A DNA stretch of 64,000 bases from the NCBI RefSeq assembly GCF_025264685.1, contig NZ_CP073721.1, forward strand, positions 3,773,001 through 3,837,000. The letters run 5' to 3'. Shown one piece after another: positions 1 through 8,360 of this stretch (position 1 is its first letter; every line of letters begins with the position of its first letter). The notes under the pieces were generated by a model. That model saw only the letters and a list, made by a program, of their open reading frames with translations. It was not told the origin of the DNA and made no database searches. The DNA is from Dactylosporangium roseum (GTDB lineage Bacteria; Actinomycetota; Actinomycetes; Mycobacteriales; Micromonosporaceae). Both the position numbers and the translations under genes were made by a program.

Positions 1-414
1 AACGGGGTGGGCGTGGACCACAACGCGACCTCGATCGCGGCTTGCCGGGCCGCGGGCTTCACCGCGTTCACCGTCGAGGACTTCTTCAAGTCCGAATACG
101 CCACCCCCGGGCGCTTCGACGCGATCCTCGGTGCGCACCTGATCGAGCACGTCGAGGAAGACCAGGCCAAGGAGATCATCGACTCCTACCTGCCGTTCCT
201 GCGCTCGGGCGGGCGTGCCGTCTTCATCACGCCGCAGGAGCGCGGTTTCGCCAGCGACGCCACGCACGTCAGGTTCTCCGGCTTCGACGAGGTCGGCAAG
301 ATCTGCACCGATCTCGGGCTTACGCTGGACCGGCAATACTCGTTCCCGTTCCCGCGCCCGACCGGCAAGGTCTTCACCTACAACGAGTTCGTGACGGTGG
401 CCCGCAAACCATGA
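1..414 (+). CDS. Class I SAM-dependent methyltransferase, C-terminal part (5' end outside window)
   Basis: The frame is open from base 1 to the TGA at 412-414, so only the last 137 residues are visible. The first residues, NGVGVDHNATSIAACR, look like the end of motif I and the acidic post-I strand of a Rossmann methyltransferase. AILGAHLIEHVEEDQA matches the motif III/IV region and SGGRAVFITPQE the following strand. It overlaps the epimerase-like gene by 4 nt (ATGA), so the two are probably translationally coupled and may act in one nucleotide-sugar or glycan pathway. The methyl acceptor cannot be told from this fragment. Confidence 0.8.
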   Translation, partial: NGVGVDHNATSIAACRAAGFTAFTVEDFFKSEYATPGRFDAILGAHLIEHVEEDQAKEIIDSYLPFLRSGGRAVFITPQERGFASDATHVRFSGFDEVGKICTDLGLTLDRQYSFPFPRPTGKVFTYNEFVTVARKP

Positions 415-1010
415 AACTCCGCCAATTGTCGATCGCCGACGCCTGGGAGATCTCACCCGTCCTGCACGGCGATCCTCGAGGCTTGTTCACGGAGTGGTAT
501 CGCTTCGACCGGCTCGAGGCCGAGATCGGTCACCCGCTCCGGCTCGCCCAGGGCAACCTGTCGGTCTCGGCGAAGGACGTCGTCCGGGGCATCCACTTCG
601 CCGACGTGCCACCCGGTCAGGCGAAATATGTGATGTGCACACGCGGCGCGGTCCTCGACGTCATCGTCGATCTGCGGGTCGGCTCGCCGACGTTCGGCCG
701 GTCGGAAAGTGCCCTGCTCGACGACGTCGACCGCCGCGCGGTGTACATCGGCGTGGGCCTCGGCCACGGGTTCTGCGCGCTGACCGATGACGCCACGCTC
801 ACGTATGTGTGCTCGGAGGTCTACAACCCGACCGGTGAGCACGGCGTGCACCCGCTGGATCCCGACCTGGCCATCGAATGGCCGGTCGAGACGCCGCAAC
901 TCTCGGCGCGCGACGCGGCGGCGCCCACGCTCGCCGAGATGCTCGCCGCCGGCCGCCTGCCGGACTACCACACCTGCGAGGCGTACACACAAAGTCTGCG
1001 AGCGCAATAG
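411..1010 (+). CDS. dTDP-4-dehydrorhamnose 3,5-epimerase-like protein (RmlC family)
   Basis: 199 residues, close to the usual RmlC length. The cupin core carries the family signatures: GDPRGLFTEWY near residue 24, VVRGIHFADVPPGQAKYV with the catalytic-type His near residue 62, the strand RGAVLDVIVDLRVGSPTFG, and VGLGHGFCAL. RmlC enzymes epimerise C3 and C5 of 4-keto-6-deoxy sugars in dTDP-rhamnose synthesis. Relatives act on other NDP-ketosugars, so the exact substrate is not assigned. The start ATG overlaps the stop of the preceding methyltransferase, which suggests a shared deoxysugar pathway. Confidence 0.88.
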   Translation: MKLRQLSIADAWEISPVLHGDPRGLFTEWYRFDRLEAEIGHPLRLAQGNLSVSAKDVVRGIHFADVPPGQAKYVMCTRGAVLDVIVDLRVGSPTFGRSESALLDDVDRRAVYIGVGLGHGFCALTDDATLTYVCSEVYNPTGEHGVHPLDPDLAIEWPVETPQLSARDAAAPTLAEMLAAGRLPDYHTCEAYTQSLRAQ

Positions 1011-1033
1011 AGCGGAATCGGCCCCACGGCGGC

Positions 1034-1039
1034 TAATGT
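1034..1039 (+). promoter_or_regulatory. -10 hexamer TAATGT of pafA (leaderless arrangement)
   Basis: TAATGT ends 6 nt before the pafA ATG. Transcription would start at or next to the start codon. No Shine-Dalgarno sequence is visible, which fits a leaderless mRNA. Confidence 0.5.
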
Positions 1040-1045
1040 CTGTAC

Positions 1046-2404
1046 ATGGACCGGCGAATTTTCGGCCTTGAGACCGAATACGGGGTCACGTGCACCTACC
1101 GTGGGCAGCGCCGCCTGTCCCCGGACGAGGTGGCCCGTTACCTGTTCCGGCGCGTCGTGTCGTGGGGCCGTTCCAGCAACGTCTTCCTGCGCAACGGCGC
1201 GCGCCTCTACCTGGATGTCGGCTCCCACCCGGAATACGCGACGCCCGAGTGCGACTCGGTGCCCGACCTGGTCGTCCACGACCGGGCCGGCGAGCGGATC
1301 CTCGAAGGCCTGCTGGTCGACGCCGAGCGTCGGCTGCACGACGAGGGGATCGCGGGCGAGATCTACCTGTTCAAGAACAACACCGACTCGGCGGGCAACT
1401 CCTACGGCTGCCACGAAAACTACCTGGTCAGCCGCCATGGGGAGTTCGGCCGCCTGGCCGACATCCTCATTCCGTTCCTGGTCACCCGCCAGCTCATCTG
1501 CGGCGCCGGCAAGGTGCTGCAGACCCCGCGCGGCGCCGTGTACTGCCTGTCGCAACGCGCCGAGCACATCTGGGAGGGCGTCTCGTCGGCGACCACCCGC
1601 TCCCGTCCGATCATCAACACGCGCGACGAGCCGCACGCCGACGCCGAGCGGTACCGCCGGCTCCACGTCATCGTCGGCGACTCGAACATGAACGAGGTCA
1701 CCACGCTGCTGAAGGTCGGCACCGCCGACATCGTGCTGCGGATGATCGAGGCCGGGGTCGCGATGCGTGACCTCTCCCTGGAGAACCCGATCCGCGCCAT
1801 CCGCGAGGTGTCGCACGACGTCACCGGCCGCCGCCGGGTCCGCCTGGCCAGCGGCAAGGAGGTCAGCGCGCTCGAGATCCAGCAGGAGTACTTCGACAAG
1901 GCCACCGAGTTCCTGGACCGCCGCGGCGCCGACGCGGCGACGAAACGGGTCATGGACCTGTGGGGCCGGGTGCTCGCCGCGGTCGAAACCGGCAACCTCA
2001 AGGGGGTCGAGCGTGAGGTCGACTGGGTGACCAAGCTCGGGCTCATCGAGCGGTACCAGGCCAAGCACGACCTGCCGCTGTCGCATCCGCGGGTCGCGCA
2101 GATGGACCTGGCCTACCACGACCTGCGCCGCGGCCGGGGCCTCTACGGACTGCTGGAGAAGCGCGGGTCGGTCGACCGGGTCGCCACCGACCTCGAGATC
2201 TTCGAGGCGAAGGAGACCCCGCCGCAGACCACCCGGGCCAGGCTGCGCGGCGAGTTCATCCGCCACGCCCAGGAGCGCCGTCGCGACTTCACCGTCGACT
2301 GGGTGCACTTGAAGCTCAACGACCAGGCGCAGCGCACCGTGCTGTGCAAGGACCCGTTCCGCGCCTACGACGAACGGGTCGACCGGCTGATCGCCAGCAT
2401 GTGA
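1046..2404 (+). CDS. pafA: Pup--protein ligase PafA
   Basis: 452 residues, the normal PafA length. PafA ligates the C-terminal glutamate of Pup to substrate lysines in the cytoplasm, marking proteins for the bacterial proteasome. FGLETEYG at residues 6-13 carries the metal-binding Glu9, and [13 protein letters not shown] carries the catalytic Asp57. [17 protein letters not shown] is a further family signature in the glutamine-synthetase-like fold. The C-terminal tail contains the typical [19 protein letters not shown] segment. The pafA-pafB-pafC-tatA-tatC-helY order matches mycobacteria. Neither pup nor prcBA is present in the visible upstream kilobase. Confidence 0.97.
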   Translation: MDRRIFGLETEYGVTCTYRGQRRLSPDEVARYLFRRVVSWGRSSNVFLRNGARLYLDVGSHPEYATPECDSVPDLVVHDRAGERILEGLLVDAERRLHDEGIAGEIYLFKNNTDSAGNSYGCHENYLVSRHGEFGRLADILIPFLVTRQLICGAGKVLQTPRGAVYCLSQRAEHIWEGVSSATTRSRPIINTRDEPHADAERYRRLHVIVGDSNMNEVTTLLKVGTADIVLRMIEAGVAMRDLSLENPIRAIREVSHDVTGRRRVRLASGKEVSALEIQQEYFDKATEFLDRRGADAATKRVMDLWGRVLAAVETGNLKGVEREVDWVTKLGLIERYQAKHDLPLSHPRVAQMDLAYHDLRRGRGLYGLLEKRGSVDRVATDLEIFEAKETPPQTTRARLRGEFIRHAQERRRDFTVDWVHLKLNDQAQRTVLCKDPFRAYDERVDRLIASM

Positions 2405-2450
2405 CGACAATGTTACCGATGAGTTGAGTCGCCGCCCGGGCGCCAGGGGC

Positions 2451-2456
2451 TAGGCT
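2451..2456 (+). promoter_or_regulatory. -10 hexamer TAGGCT upstream of the 76-aa membrane protein
   Basis: TAGGCT ends 9 nt before the ATG at 2466. This gives a leaderless or near-leaderless transcript. Confidence 0.4.
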
Positions 2457-2465
2457 GGCCGAGCT

Positions 2466-2696
2466 ATGTATGACGAGCCCGACCAGCCCGACCCCCGGCC
2501 CCGCTCGTTCCCGAAGGCGGACTTCAATCCGGACCGTCCGAAGACGACGCGGCAGGGCCGGCGCCTGCAACGCATCCGCGAGGAGATCGAGCGCAACCGC
2601 ACCGAGGGGCCGGCGATCCCGACCTGGGTCCTCGCGCTCGCCCTGGTGGTCATCGTCGGCGGCTTCGCGGCCATCGTCGTCTTCTCGGACGGGTGA
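2466..2696 (+). CDS. Small single-pass membrane protein
   Basis: 76 residues. The N-terminal half is charged and proline-rich (YDEPDQPDPRPRSF), then a basic helical stretch (RLQRIREEIERN) leads into one hydrophobic segment at about residues 53-71 (PTWVLALALVVIVGGFAAIVVF). The cytosolic-in orientation is inferred from the basic flank. It sits between pafA and the lipoprotein gene, 6 nt upstream of the latter. I recognise no named family. Codon usage is normal for the window, and the start is supported by the TAGGCT hexamer. Confidence 0.75.
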   Translation: MYDEPDQPDPRPRSFPKADFNPDRPKTTRQGRRLQRIREEIERNRTEGPAIPTWVLALALVVIVGGFAAIVVFSDG

Positions 2697-2702
2697 CCGC
2701 CC

Positions 2703-3287
2703 GTGAAGCGGTCCCTGATCGTCCCGCTGCTCCTGGTGGCCGGGCTGGCGGCGGCCTGCACCGACGACGGTGAGCGGCACAGCCCGCTGCCCGCCGGCGC
2801 GCCGCCGAGCGCCGGGGAGTCGCTGCTGCCAGTACCGTCGCCGAGCCTGCCGCCGCCGGTGAACACCGACGGCTGCCAGGGCCTCATCACCGCCGGCCAG
2901 GTGCAGAAGTCCACCGGCCTGGCCGTGCGGCCCGGCACGGGCGACGGCGCCGCCGCCGTGGCGCAGTACGGGCAGGCGGTGCGGAGCCTCGGCCTCAGCG
3001 CACGCGCCCGGATGTGCCCGTTCGGCAACCCCGCCGGCGACCAGGTGACCGTCGTGGCCCTCACCTTTCCCGACGCCGGCCAGGCGCAGCGGCTGTGGAC
3101 GACGATCGCCTCCCTGGAGGCCGTCGGCGGCGTCGGCGAGGCAGCCCTGAGCGACCGGTCCAAGACGCTGCTCGCCAGGCGCGGCAAGGCGATCGTCGCC
3201 GTCTACCTGGTCGCCGGTGCCGCCCCGGACGCCGACCATCTGCCGCAACTGCGGTCAGTCGCCGACGCCGCGCTGAGCAAGGCCTGA
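2703..3287 (+). CDS. Putative lipoprotein of unknown function
   Basis: 194 residues from a GTG start. The signal peptide KRSLIVPLLLVAGLAAAC ends in a lipobox with the acylated Cys at residue 19. A Pro/Ser-rich linker follows (about residues 24-55) and then a compact domain with further cysteines (DGCQGLITAGQVQ, RARMCPFGN). This resembles the DUF3558-type lipoproteins of actinomycetes, but the assignment is loose. It lies 6 nt after the small membrane protein gene and overlaps the convergent DUF3866 gene by 33 nt at the 3' end. Confidence 0.75.
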   Translation: MKRSLIVPLLLVAGLAAACTDDGERHSPLPAGAPPSAGESLLPVPSPSLPPPVNTDGCQGLITAGQVQKSTGLAVRPGTGDGAAAVAQYGQAVRSLGLSARARMCPFGNPAGDQVTVVALTFPDAGQAQRLWTTIASLEAVGGVGEAALSDRSKTLLARRGKAIVAVYLVAGAAPDADHLPQLRSVADAALSKA

Positions 3288-4355
3288 CGCGGCCCGTCGT
3301 CCTGCCGCGGCGGCGGCGAGGAAGTACGCGCGGTCCTCGGCGAACCCTCGGCCCATCGTCGACAGCTTGACCGGGAGCGACTCCAGCGCCGCCGTCAGAT
3401 CCGCCGACGGCACCTCGACCAGCGTGTGCGGCGGGGTCAGCGGCGCCAGCGCGGCCCGCACGGCGGCGGCCAGGTCCGGCGCCAGATCCGCCGGCACCAC
3501 CAGCTCCGCCGGGGCCAGCGCGACCCGCCCGAACGCGGTCAGGCTGTGATGGGACACGCCCCGGTGCCGCGGCCGGGGATCGGCGTCGGAGATCCGCGGC
3601 GCCGCGATCGGCCGGCCGCCCAGCGCCGCGACCGCGTTGACCGCCTCGCCCGCGGCGACCCCGGAGAACCCCCACGACGTACCGGTGCCGAGGTTGCCCG
3701 GCCCCTGGGTGACCACCGCCAGGTCGGCCCGCAGGCCGTGCCGGGCGGCGAGCAGCCCGCTGTGCACGTTGGTCGACTCGAGGTCGCCGCCGAACGCCTG
3801 CCCGGTCGTCACCGTGCCCGTCAGCAGCCCGCGCAGCCCGTCGAGCGTGCGGGAGAACCAGGCCGGCAGCGCGCCGCCGTCGGTCATCACGTAGGCGATC
3901 CGAGCGCCGGGTGCCTCGGCGAGGGCGCCCGCGACCACGGCCGGCAGCGCCGAGTGCAGGTCCGCCACGACGACCGGCATGCCGCCCAGGTCGGCCGCCC
4001 CGGCCAGCGCGCCGCGCAGCGGGGAGGCCTCCTCGTCGGCGGCCAGCACGATCGCCTGCAGCGGTGTGTACCGCGCCTTGACCACGTGGCCGGGCACGTC
4101 GGCGTCCTCGGGCAGCCGGTCCGGGACGGCGACCACGAGCGCATAGCCGCCGGTCCCCAGGCCCAGGGCCAGGGCGTTGAGGTTCAGCAGCACCCGGTCG
4201 CCCGGCCGCGGGGTGCCGACGAGCGCCGGGTACGCCAGGGCCCGTACCGCCGCCGGATCCCCGGGACGCCGGGCCTCGACCGTCACGTCCAGCTCGAGGC
4301 TGCCCCGCCACGCGCGGTGCACCCCGACGACCGTTCCCCAACGCCAGCGGACCAC
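3255..4355 (-). CDS. DUF3866 family protein
   Basis: 366 residues from a GTG start. The N-terminus has a small beta-barrel-like region (RWGTVVGVHRAWRGSLELDV). The body carries conserved glycine-rich segments such as GLGTGGYALVV, VVTQGPGNLGTGTSWGFSG and PRPRHRGVSHHSL, features I associate with the actinobacterial DUF3866 family. The function is unknown. It is the only minus-strand gene inside the paf-tat cluster and converges on the lipoprotein gene with overlapping 3' ends. The start is supported by the TACGGT hexamer 7 nt upstream. Confidence 0.85.
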   Translation of the reverse strand: MVRWRWGTVVGVHRAWRGSLELDVTVEARRPGDPAAVRALAYPALVGTPRPGDRVLLNLNALALGLGTGGYALVVAVPDRLPEDADVPGHVVKARYTPLQAIVLAADEEASPLRGALAGAADLGGMPVVVADLHSALPAVVAGALAEAPGARIAYVMTDGGALPAWFSRTLDGLRGLLTGTVTTGQAFGGDLESTNVHSGLLAARHGLRADLAVVTQGPGNLGTGTSWGFSGVAAGEAVNAVAALGGRPIAAPRISDADPRPRHRGVSHHSLTAFGRVALAPAELVVPADLAPDLAAAVRAALAPLTPPHTLVEVPSADLTAALESLPVKLSTMGRGFAEDRAYFLAAAAAGRRAASGLAQRGVGD

Positions 4356-4362
4356 GGCGCAT

Positions 4363-4368
4363 ACCGTA
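4363..4368 (-). promoter_or_regulatory. -10 hexamer TACGGT of the DUF3866 gene
   Basis: On the minus strand TACGGT lies 7 nt before the GTG at 4355, a leaderless arrangement. Confidence 0.45.
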
Positions 4369-4458
4369 GTACAGCCACAGAATGTTCACGTGCCGTGACG
4401 GTCCGAGATGGAGCGGGCGGTGCCCGCGTGGGCGACGCAGAACAGGCGTTCGGGCTGG

Positions 4459-4464
4459 TAGGTT
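4459..4464 (+). promoter_or_regulatory. -10 hexamer TAGGTT of pafB
   Basis: TAGGTT ends 6 nt before the pafB GTG. No Shine-Dalgarno is visible, so the pafBC transcript is probably leaderless. Confidence 0.5.
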
Positions 4465-4470
4465 CGCTGG

Positions 4471-5490
4471 GTGTCGCGTACCCGAACCGAGCGCCTGGTC
4501 AATCTGGTGATCTGCCTGCTCGCTACGCGCCGCTTCCTGACCGCCGACCAGATCGCCACGATCGTTCCCGGCTACGAGCACGACCCGCAGGACGAGCGCG
4601 ACCACGAAGCGTTCCAGCGCAAGTTCGAGCGGGACAAGGCCGAGCTCCGCGAGCTCGGCGTCCCGCTGGAGATGGGCACGGCGAGCATCTTCGACAGCGA
4701 GCCCGGCTATCGCATCGCCCGCCGGGAGTATGCGCTGCCCGACATCCGCCTCGCCCCCGACGAGGCCGCCGCCGTCGGCATCGCCGCGCGGCTGTGGCAG
4801 CAGAGCGGCCTCGCCGCCGCCGCCTCCTCGGGCCTGGCCAAGCTGCGCGCCGGCGGCATCGACGTCGACCCGCACGCCACCCTCGGCGTCGAGGCCGTCG
4901 TCAACGTCGACCCCGCGTTCGAGCCCCTCACCGCGGCGGTGCGCGACCGGCAGGCCGTCACGTTCGACTACCACGTGCCCGAGCGCGACACCGCGCACGC
5001 CCGCCGCCTCCAGCCGTGGGGTGTGGTCTGCTGGCGCGGCCGGTGGTATGTCGTGGGACACGACCTCGACCGCGGCGCGGAGCGCTGCTTCCGGCTCTCC
5101 CGGATCGTCAGCGGGGTGCGCCGCATCGGCCGCCGCGGGGCCTACGAGCCGCCCAAGGCCGACCTGATCGGCTATGTGGCCAGCACCAGCGGCCCCGTCG
5201 AGCGCACCGGCAGGGCCACCGTGCTGGTCCGGCCGGGCCGGGCCGCCGGCGTGCGCCGCTGGGCGGAGGAGTGCGTGCCCAGGCCCGACGGCGACCGCCT
5301 CACGCTGCGCTTCGCCGACGTGGACTTCTTCGCCGGCTGGCTGGTGGGCTACGGCGCCGACGTCGTCGTGCTCGACCCGCCGGAGATCCGCGACGCCGTC
5401 GTGCAGCGCCTTCGCGCGATCGAGTCCTCCTACGACGCGGCCGGCGGCCGGGTCGAGGCGGAGCAGCTCGGGATGGGGGTGCCGGCGTGA
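4471..5490 (+). CDS. pafB: WYL-domain transcriptional activator subunit PafB
   Basis: 339 residues: an N-terminal winged helix-turn-helix (about 1-75; ERLVNLVICLLATRRFLTADQIATIV), a central WYL domain (about 140-230) with the QPWGVVCWRGRWYVVGHDL core, and a C-terminal WCX-type region (about 240-330). In mycobacteria PafB pairs with PafC to activate LexA/RecA-independent DNA-damage genes; despite the name it is not part of the ligase. The pafB stop and pafC start overlap (GTGA), so the two subunits are made in coupled fashion. Confidence 0.93.
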   Translation: MSRTRTERLVNLVICLLATRRFLTADQIATIVPGYEHDPQDERDHEAFQRKFERDKAELRELGVPLEMGTASIFDSEPGYRIARREYALPDIRLAPDEAAAVGIAARLWQQSGLAAAASSGLAKLRAGGIDVDPHATLGVEAVVNVDPAFEPLTAAVRDRQAVTFDYHVPERDTAHARRLQPWGVVCWRGRWYVVGHDLDRGAERCFRLSRIVSGVRRIGRRGAYEPPKADLIGYVASTSGPVERTGRATVLVRPGRAAGVRRWAEECVPRPDGDRLTLRFADVDFFAGWLVGYGADVVVLDPPEIRDAVVQRLRAIESSYDAAGGRVEAEQLGMGVPA

Positions 5491-6440
5491 GCAACTCCGC
5501 CGAGCGGCTCGGCCGCCTGCTCAACCTGGTGCCCTACCTCCAGGCCCGCCCCGGCATCACCCTCGCCGAGGCCGCCCACGACCAGGCCATCACCGAGCGG
5601 CAGTTGCGCGAGGACCTCGAGCTGCTGTGGCTGTGCGGCCTGCCCGGATACGGGCCCGGCGACCTGATCGACATGGCGTTCGTCGGCGACAGCGTCACGC
5701 TGACCTACGACGCCGGGATCGACCGGCCCCTGCGGCTCAACCCCGACGAGGCGCTCGCGCTCATCGTGGCGCTGCGGATGCTCGCCGAGACCCCGGGCGT
5801 CGCCCAGCGCGACGGCGTGCATCGCGCCCTCGCCAAGATCGAGCACGCCGCCGGCGACCTGGCCGACGCGCCGGTCGAGGTCCGCCTGCCCGGCAACGCC
5901 GACCGCCTGGAGGAGCTGCGCGGCGCCGTCGAGCGGCGGCGGGCGCTGCGGATCACGTACTACACGGCGGCCCGCGACGAGACCACCGACCGGGTCGTCG
6001 ACCCGATGCGGGTGCTCGTCGTCGGCCGCTGGGCGTATCTGGAGGCGTGGTGCCGCCGCGCGCAGGCGGTCCGGCTGTTCCGGGTCGACCGCATCGACGC
6101 CTCCACCGAGCTCGACGAGCCGGCCCAGGTGCCCGTCCAGGCCCGCCCGACCGACACCCGCGGTGGCACGCTGTTCACGCCGACGCCGGACCTGCCGCTG
6201 GTCACCCTGCGCGTCGGCCGCGGCGTCCGGTGGATCACCGAGCACTACCCGTGCGAGGAGGTCGTCCGCGGCCCGGGGGAGCACTGGACGGTGTCACTGC
6301 GCGCCTCCGACCTCGACTGGGCCCGGCGCATGGTGCTCGGCCTGGGCGCCGAGGTGACGGTCCTGTCGCCGCCGGAGCTGGCCCAGGCCGTCGCCGCCGA
6401 GGCCCGTGAGGCCTTGGCGGCCTACGCCACCCTGCCCTGA
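5487..6440 (+). CDS. pafC: WYL-domain transcriptional activator subunit PafC
   Basis: 317 residues from the GTG that overlaps the pafB stop. The order is an HTH region (ERLGRLLNLVPYLQARPGITLAEAA), a WYL domain around residues 145-210 (RVLVVGRWAYLEAWCRRAQAVRLFRVDRI) and a WCX-like C-terminus (VRWITEHYPCEEV). It is the obligate partner of PafB in the DNA-damage-responsive activator. The same frame is open far upstream by chance, but homology and pafB coupling fix the start here. Confidence 0.93.
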   Translation: MSNSAERLGRLLNLVPYLQARPGITLAEAAHDQAITERQLREDLELLWLCGLPGYGPGDLIDMAFVGDSVTLTYDAGIDRPLRLNPDEALALIVALRMLAETPGVAQRDGVHRALAKIEHAAGDLADAPVEVRLPGNADRLEELRGAVERRRALRITYYTAARDETTDRVVDPMRVLVVGRWAYLEAWCRRAQAVRLFRVDRIDASTELDEPAQVPVQARPTDTRGGTLFTPTPDLPLVTLRVGRGVRWITEHYPCEEVVRGPGEHWTVSLRASDLDWARRMVLGLGAEVTVLSPPELAQAVAAEAREALAAYATLP

Positions 6441-6533
6441 GCCGGCCGCTCCGCGCCGGCGCTCGGGGCACTTCGGCGGCGTCGGCCACAGGTCGTTCGT
6501 CGTGGCGGCGCTGCCGGTCCGCGGCCGGTGCAC

Positions 6534-6539
6534 TAAGGT
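6534..6539 (+). promoter_or_regulatory. -10 hexamer TAAGGT upstream of the 87-aa membrane protein
   Basis: TAAGGT ends 6 nt before the GTG at 6546, a leaderless arrangement. Confidence 0.5.
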
Positions 6540-6545
6540 CGGTTC

Positions 6546-6809
6546 GTGGCTTGGCTGATCTCCGGCGGCATCGTGCTGTTCGCGCTCGTCCTGCTCGTGA
6601 TCGTGGCGGCGAAGGCGGCCGGCAGTCTGCGCCGGTTCGGCATCGCCGCCGCCTCCCTCCAGCGGCGCCTCCTCGACGGCCAGCACCGCGTCGAGCCCCA
6701 CCTGGCGCAGCTCCAGTCGACGGTCGAGGCGATCCGGCCCCGCCTGCTCGATCTCCAGGACAAGGCGCTCGTCCTCCAGGCCCGCCGTGGCGCCGAAGAG
6801 AACAGTTAA
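6546..6809 (+). CDS. Small membrane protein between pafC and tatA
   Basis: 87 residues. One hydrophobic helix at about residues 3-26 (WLISGGIVLFALVLLVIVAAK) precedes a soluble, probably coiled-coil tail rich in Leu, Gln and Arg (about 35-80; LQRRLLDGQHRVEPHLAQLQ). No enzymatic motif is visible. Small proteins of this kind commonly sit in this position in actinobacterial paf-tat clusters. Its function is unknown; a Tat accessory role is only a guess from position. Confidence 0.75.
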   Translation: MAWLISGGIVLFALVLLVIVAAKAAGSLRRFGIAAASLQRRLLDGQHRVEPHLAQLQSTVEAIRPRLLDLQDKALVLQARRGAEENS

Positions 6810-7000
6810 CAAACTTAGCGGATCAACCGGGCAAATAGCGTGTTTGTCCAAACGAATGGTTGACGATCGGGCAGTTCACCGTCAACACTCGTCAAGACTT
6901 CAGCGGCCGGCTCCCTTCCTGCCAACCCGGCCTCTGCCCCCACCCTCTGACGGCCAGTACGATGGGGTCGGGCAGCTCAAATACAGTGAGGTGGCTTCAC

Positions 7001-7267
7001 ATGGGTGCAGTTAGGCCATGGCACATCATCGTCCTGGTGGTGGTGCTGATCCTGCTGTTCGGCGCCAAGCGTCTGCCGGACGCCGCGCGGTCGCTCGGGC
7101 GGTCGCTCCGGATCATCAAGGCCGAGACCAAGGGCCTCGCTGACGACGACGTCGACGCCAAGGCCGAGGCGCAGTCCGGCCGGCAGCCGTTGAGCGGGAC
7201 GATCGACGACAACAAACCGTCGGCGCGGCCGACGGTTGACCCGATCGACCACGTTCGCGAGCGCTGA
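7001..7267 (+). CDS. tatA: Sec-independent protein translocase subunit TatA
   Basis: 88 residues with the standard TatA plan: a short periplasmic N-terminus, one transmembrane helix (WHIIVLVVVLILLFG, about 7-21), the FGAKRLPDAARSLGRSL hinge and amphipathic helix, and an acidic, disordered C-tail. It forms the pore-like oligomer that moves folded twin-arginine substrates across the membrane. The ATG at 7001 has a purine-rich GTGAGG upstream. The upstream part of this open frame lacks coding character. tatC follows 14 nt after the stop. Confidence 0.95.
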   Translation: MGAVRPWHIIVLVVVLILLFGAKRLPDAARSLGRSLRIIKAETKGLADDDVDAKAEAQSGRQPLSGTIDDNKPSARPTVDPIDHVRER

Positions 7268-7281
7268 GGCACTCCCGGACC

Positions 7282-8286
7282 GTGAGCATCCTCGCTCGGC
7301 GGCGAAACCAACAGCCGTCGCAGTTCCAGCGTGCCGCAGATGGCTCCATGACCCTCATGGAGCACCTGCGGGAGCTGCGGTCCAGGTTGTTCAAGGCGTG
7401 CCTGGCGATCCTCATCGGCATCATCGTCGCGTGGTTCTTCGCCCAGCACGTGCTGACGATTATCCAAGACCCGTATTGCGAGCTGGCGCTCAAGCAGACG
7501 ATGAAGGCGAACGGCAACGTGGTGCCGGAAGGCTATCGGTGCCCGTTCGTCAACCTCAAGGTCACCGACCCGCTGCTGCTGCAACTCAAGATCTCGCTCT
7601 GGACGGGGCTGATCCTGGCCTGCCCGTTCTGGCTCTATCAGCTCTGGGCGTTCATCGCTCCCGGCCTGCACCGCAATGAGCGCAGGTGGGCGTACGTGTT
7701 CGCGTCGCTCGCCGCGCCGCTGTTCGCCCTGGGCTCGGTCCTGGCCTTCTACGTCGTGAAGACCGGCCTCGAGGTGCTGCTCTCCTTCACCGGCACCAAC
7801 ACGAGCAACATCCTCGAGGCGATGGCGTATGTCGACTTCGTCACCGGCATGATGCTCGTCTTCGGTGTCGCGTTCGAGTTCCCGCTCGGTGTCATGCTGG
7901 CCAACATCGCCGGCATCGTCACCGGCAAACGGCTGCTCGGCTGGTGGCGGGTCGCGGTCTTCACGTTCTTCGTCTTCGCGGCCATCGCGACGCCGACCGC
8001 CGACCCGTTCGGCATGACGTTCCTGGCGCTGTGCCTGTCCGCGCTCTACTTCGGCGCGGTGGCCTTCGCGATCATCAACGACCGGCGGAGGGGCCGCAAC
8101 CAGCCGGCCTACGCGAACATCGGCGACGACGAGGCCTCCTCGCTCGACGACTACGAGGTCGAGCCGGTCGCCGCGGCCACGTCGGTCGGCGGCTACGACC
8201 CGATCGAGCCGCCGACCCCGGTCGACGGCCCGACGCCGGTCGAGCGCCCGCAGTCGCTGGACCGCCGCTACGACGACGTCACATAA
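7282..8286 (+). CDS. tatC: Sec-independent protein translocase subunit TatC
   Basis: 334 residues, longer than the usual 250-260 because of a 60-70 residue acidic/proline-rich cytoplasmic tail (PPTPVDGPTPVERPQSL). The N-terminal MTLMEHLRELRSRLFKA motif binds the twin-arginine signal. Six membrane helices follow (starting about residues 35, 95, 135, 185, 220 and 240), with FEFPLGVMLANI and the conserved ATPTADPFG near the last helices. It is the receptor core of the Tat translocase with TatA. A strong terminator hairpin lies 17 nt downstream. Confidence 0.96.
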   Translation: MSILARRRNQQPSQFQRAADGSMTLMEHLRELRSRLFKACLAILIGIIVAWFFAQHVLTIIQDPYCELALKQTMKANGNVVPEGYRCPFVNLKVTDPLLLQLKISLWTGLILACPFWLYQLWAFIAPGLHRNERRWAYVFASLAAPLFALGSVLAFYVVKTGLEVLLSFTGTNTSNILEAMAYVDFVTGMMLVFGVAFEFPLGVMLANIAGIVTGKRLLGWWRVAVFTFFVFAAIATPTADPFGMTFLALCLSALYFGAVAFAIINDRRRGRNQPAYANIGDDEASSLDDYEVEPVAAATSVGGYDPIEPPTPVDGPTPVERPQSLDRRYDDVT

Positions 8287-8303
8287 GGCTCGAAACAGCC
8301 GCA

Positions 8304-8341
8304 CAACGCCCCCGGACACGATTGTGTGCCCGGGGGCGTTG
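8304..8341 (+). terminator. Hairpin terminator after tatC
   Basis: A perfect 12-bp stem (CAACGCCCCCGG / CCGGGGGCGTTG) is extended inward by ACAC/GTGT around a GATT loop. It lies just after tatC and before the next promoter. There is no long T-run, as is usual in high-GC actinobacteria. Confidence 0.75.
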
Positions 8342-8347
8342 AACGTT

Positions 8348-8353
8348 TAGCAT
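8348..8353 (+). promoter_or_regulatory. -10 hexamer TAGCAT of the lipid kinase gene
   Basis: TAGCAT ends 7 nt before the GTG at 8361, directly after the tatC terminator. Confidence 0.5.
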
Positions 8354-8360
8354 CCCTGCC

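Noticed and set aside
1..1045. Missing pup and proteasome genes as evidence that the organism lacks a proteasome
   Set aside because: Only 1 kb upstream of pafA is visible, and the genes could lie further upstream or elsewhere.
965..2410. Long minus-strand open frame antisense to pafA
   Set aside because: It mirrors the pafA codons and has no family signature. Such antisense frames are expected in very GC-rich genes.
3426..6440. A roughly 1000-codon plus-strand frame ending with pafC
   Set aside because: Only the last 317 codons encode a recognisable protein (PafC). The rest is a shadow of DUF3866 and pafB in other frames.
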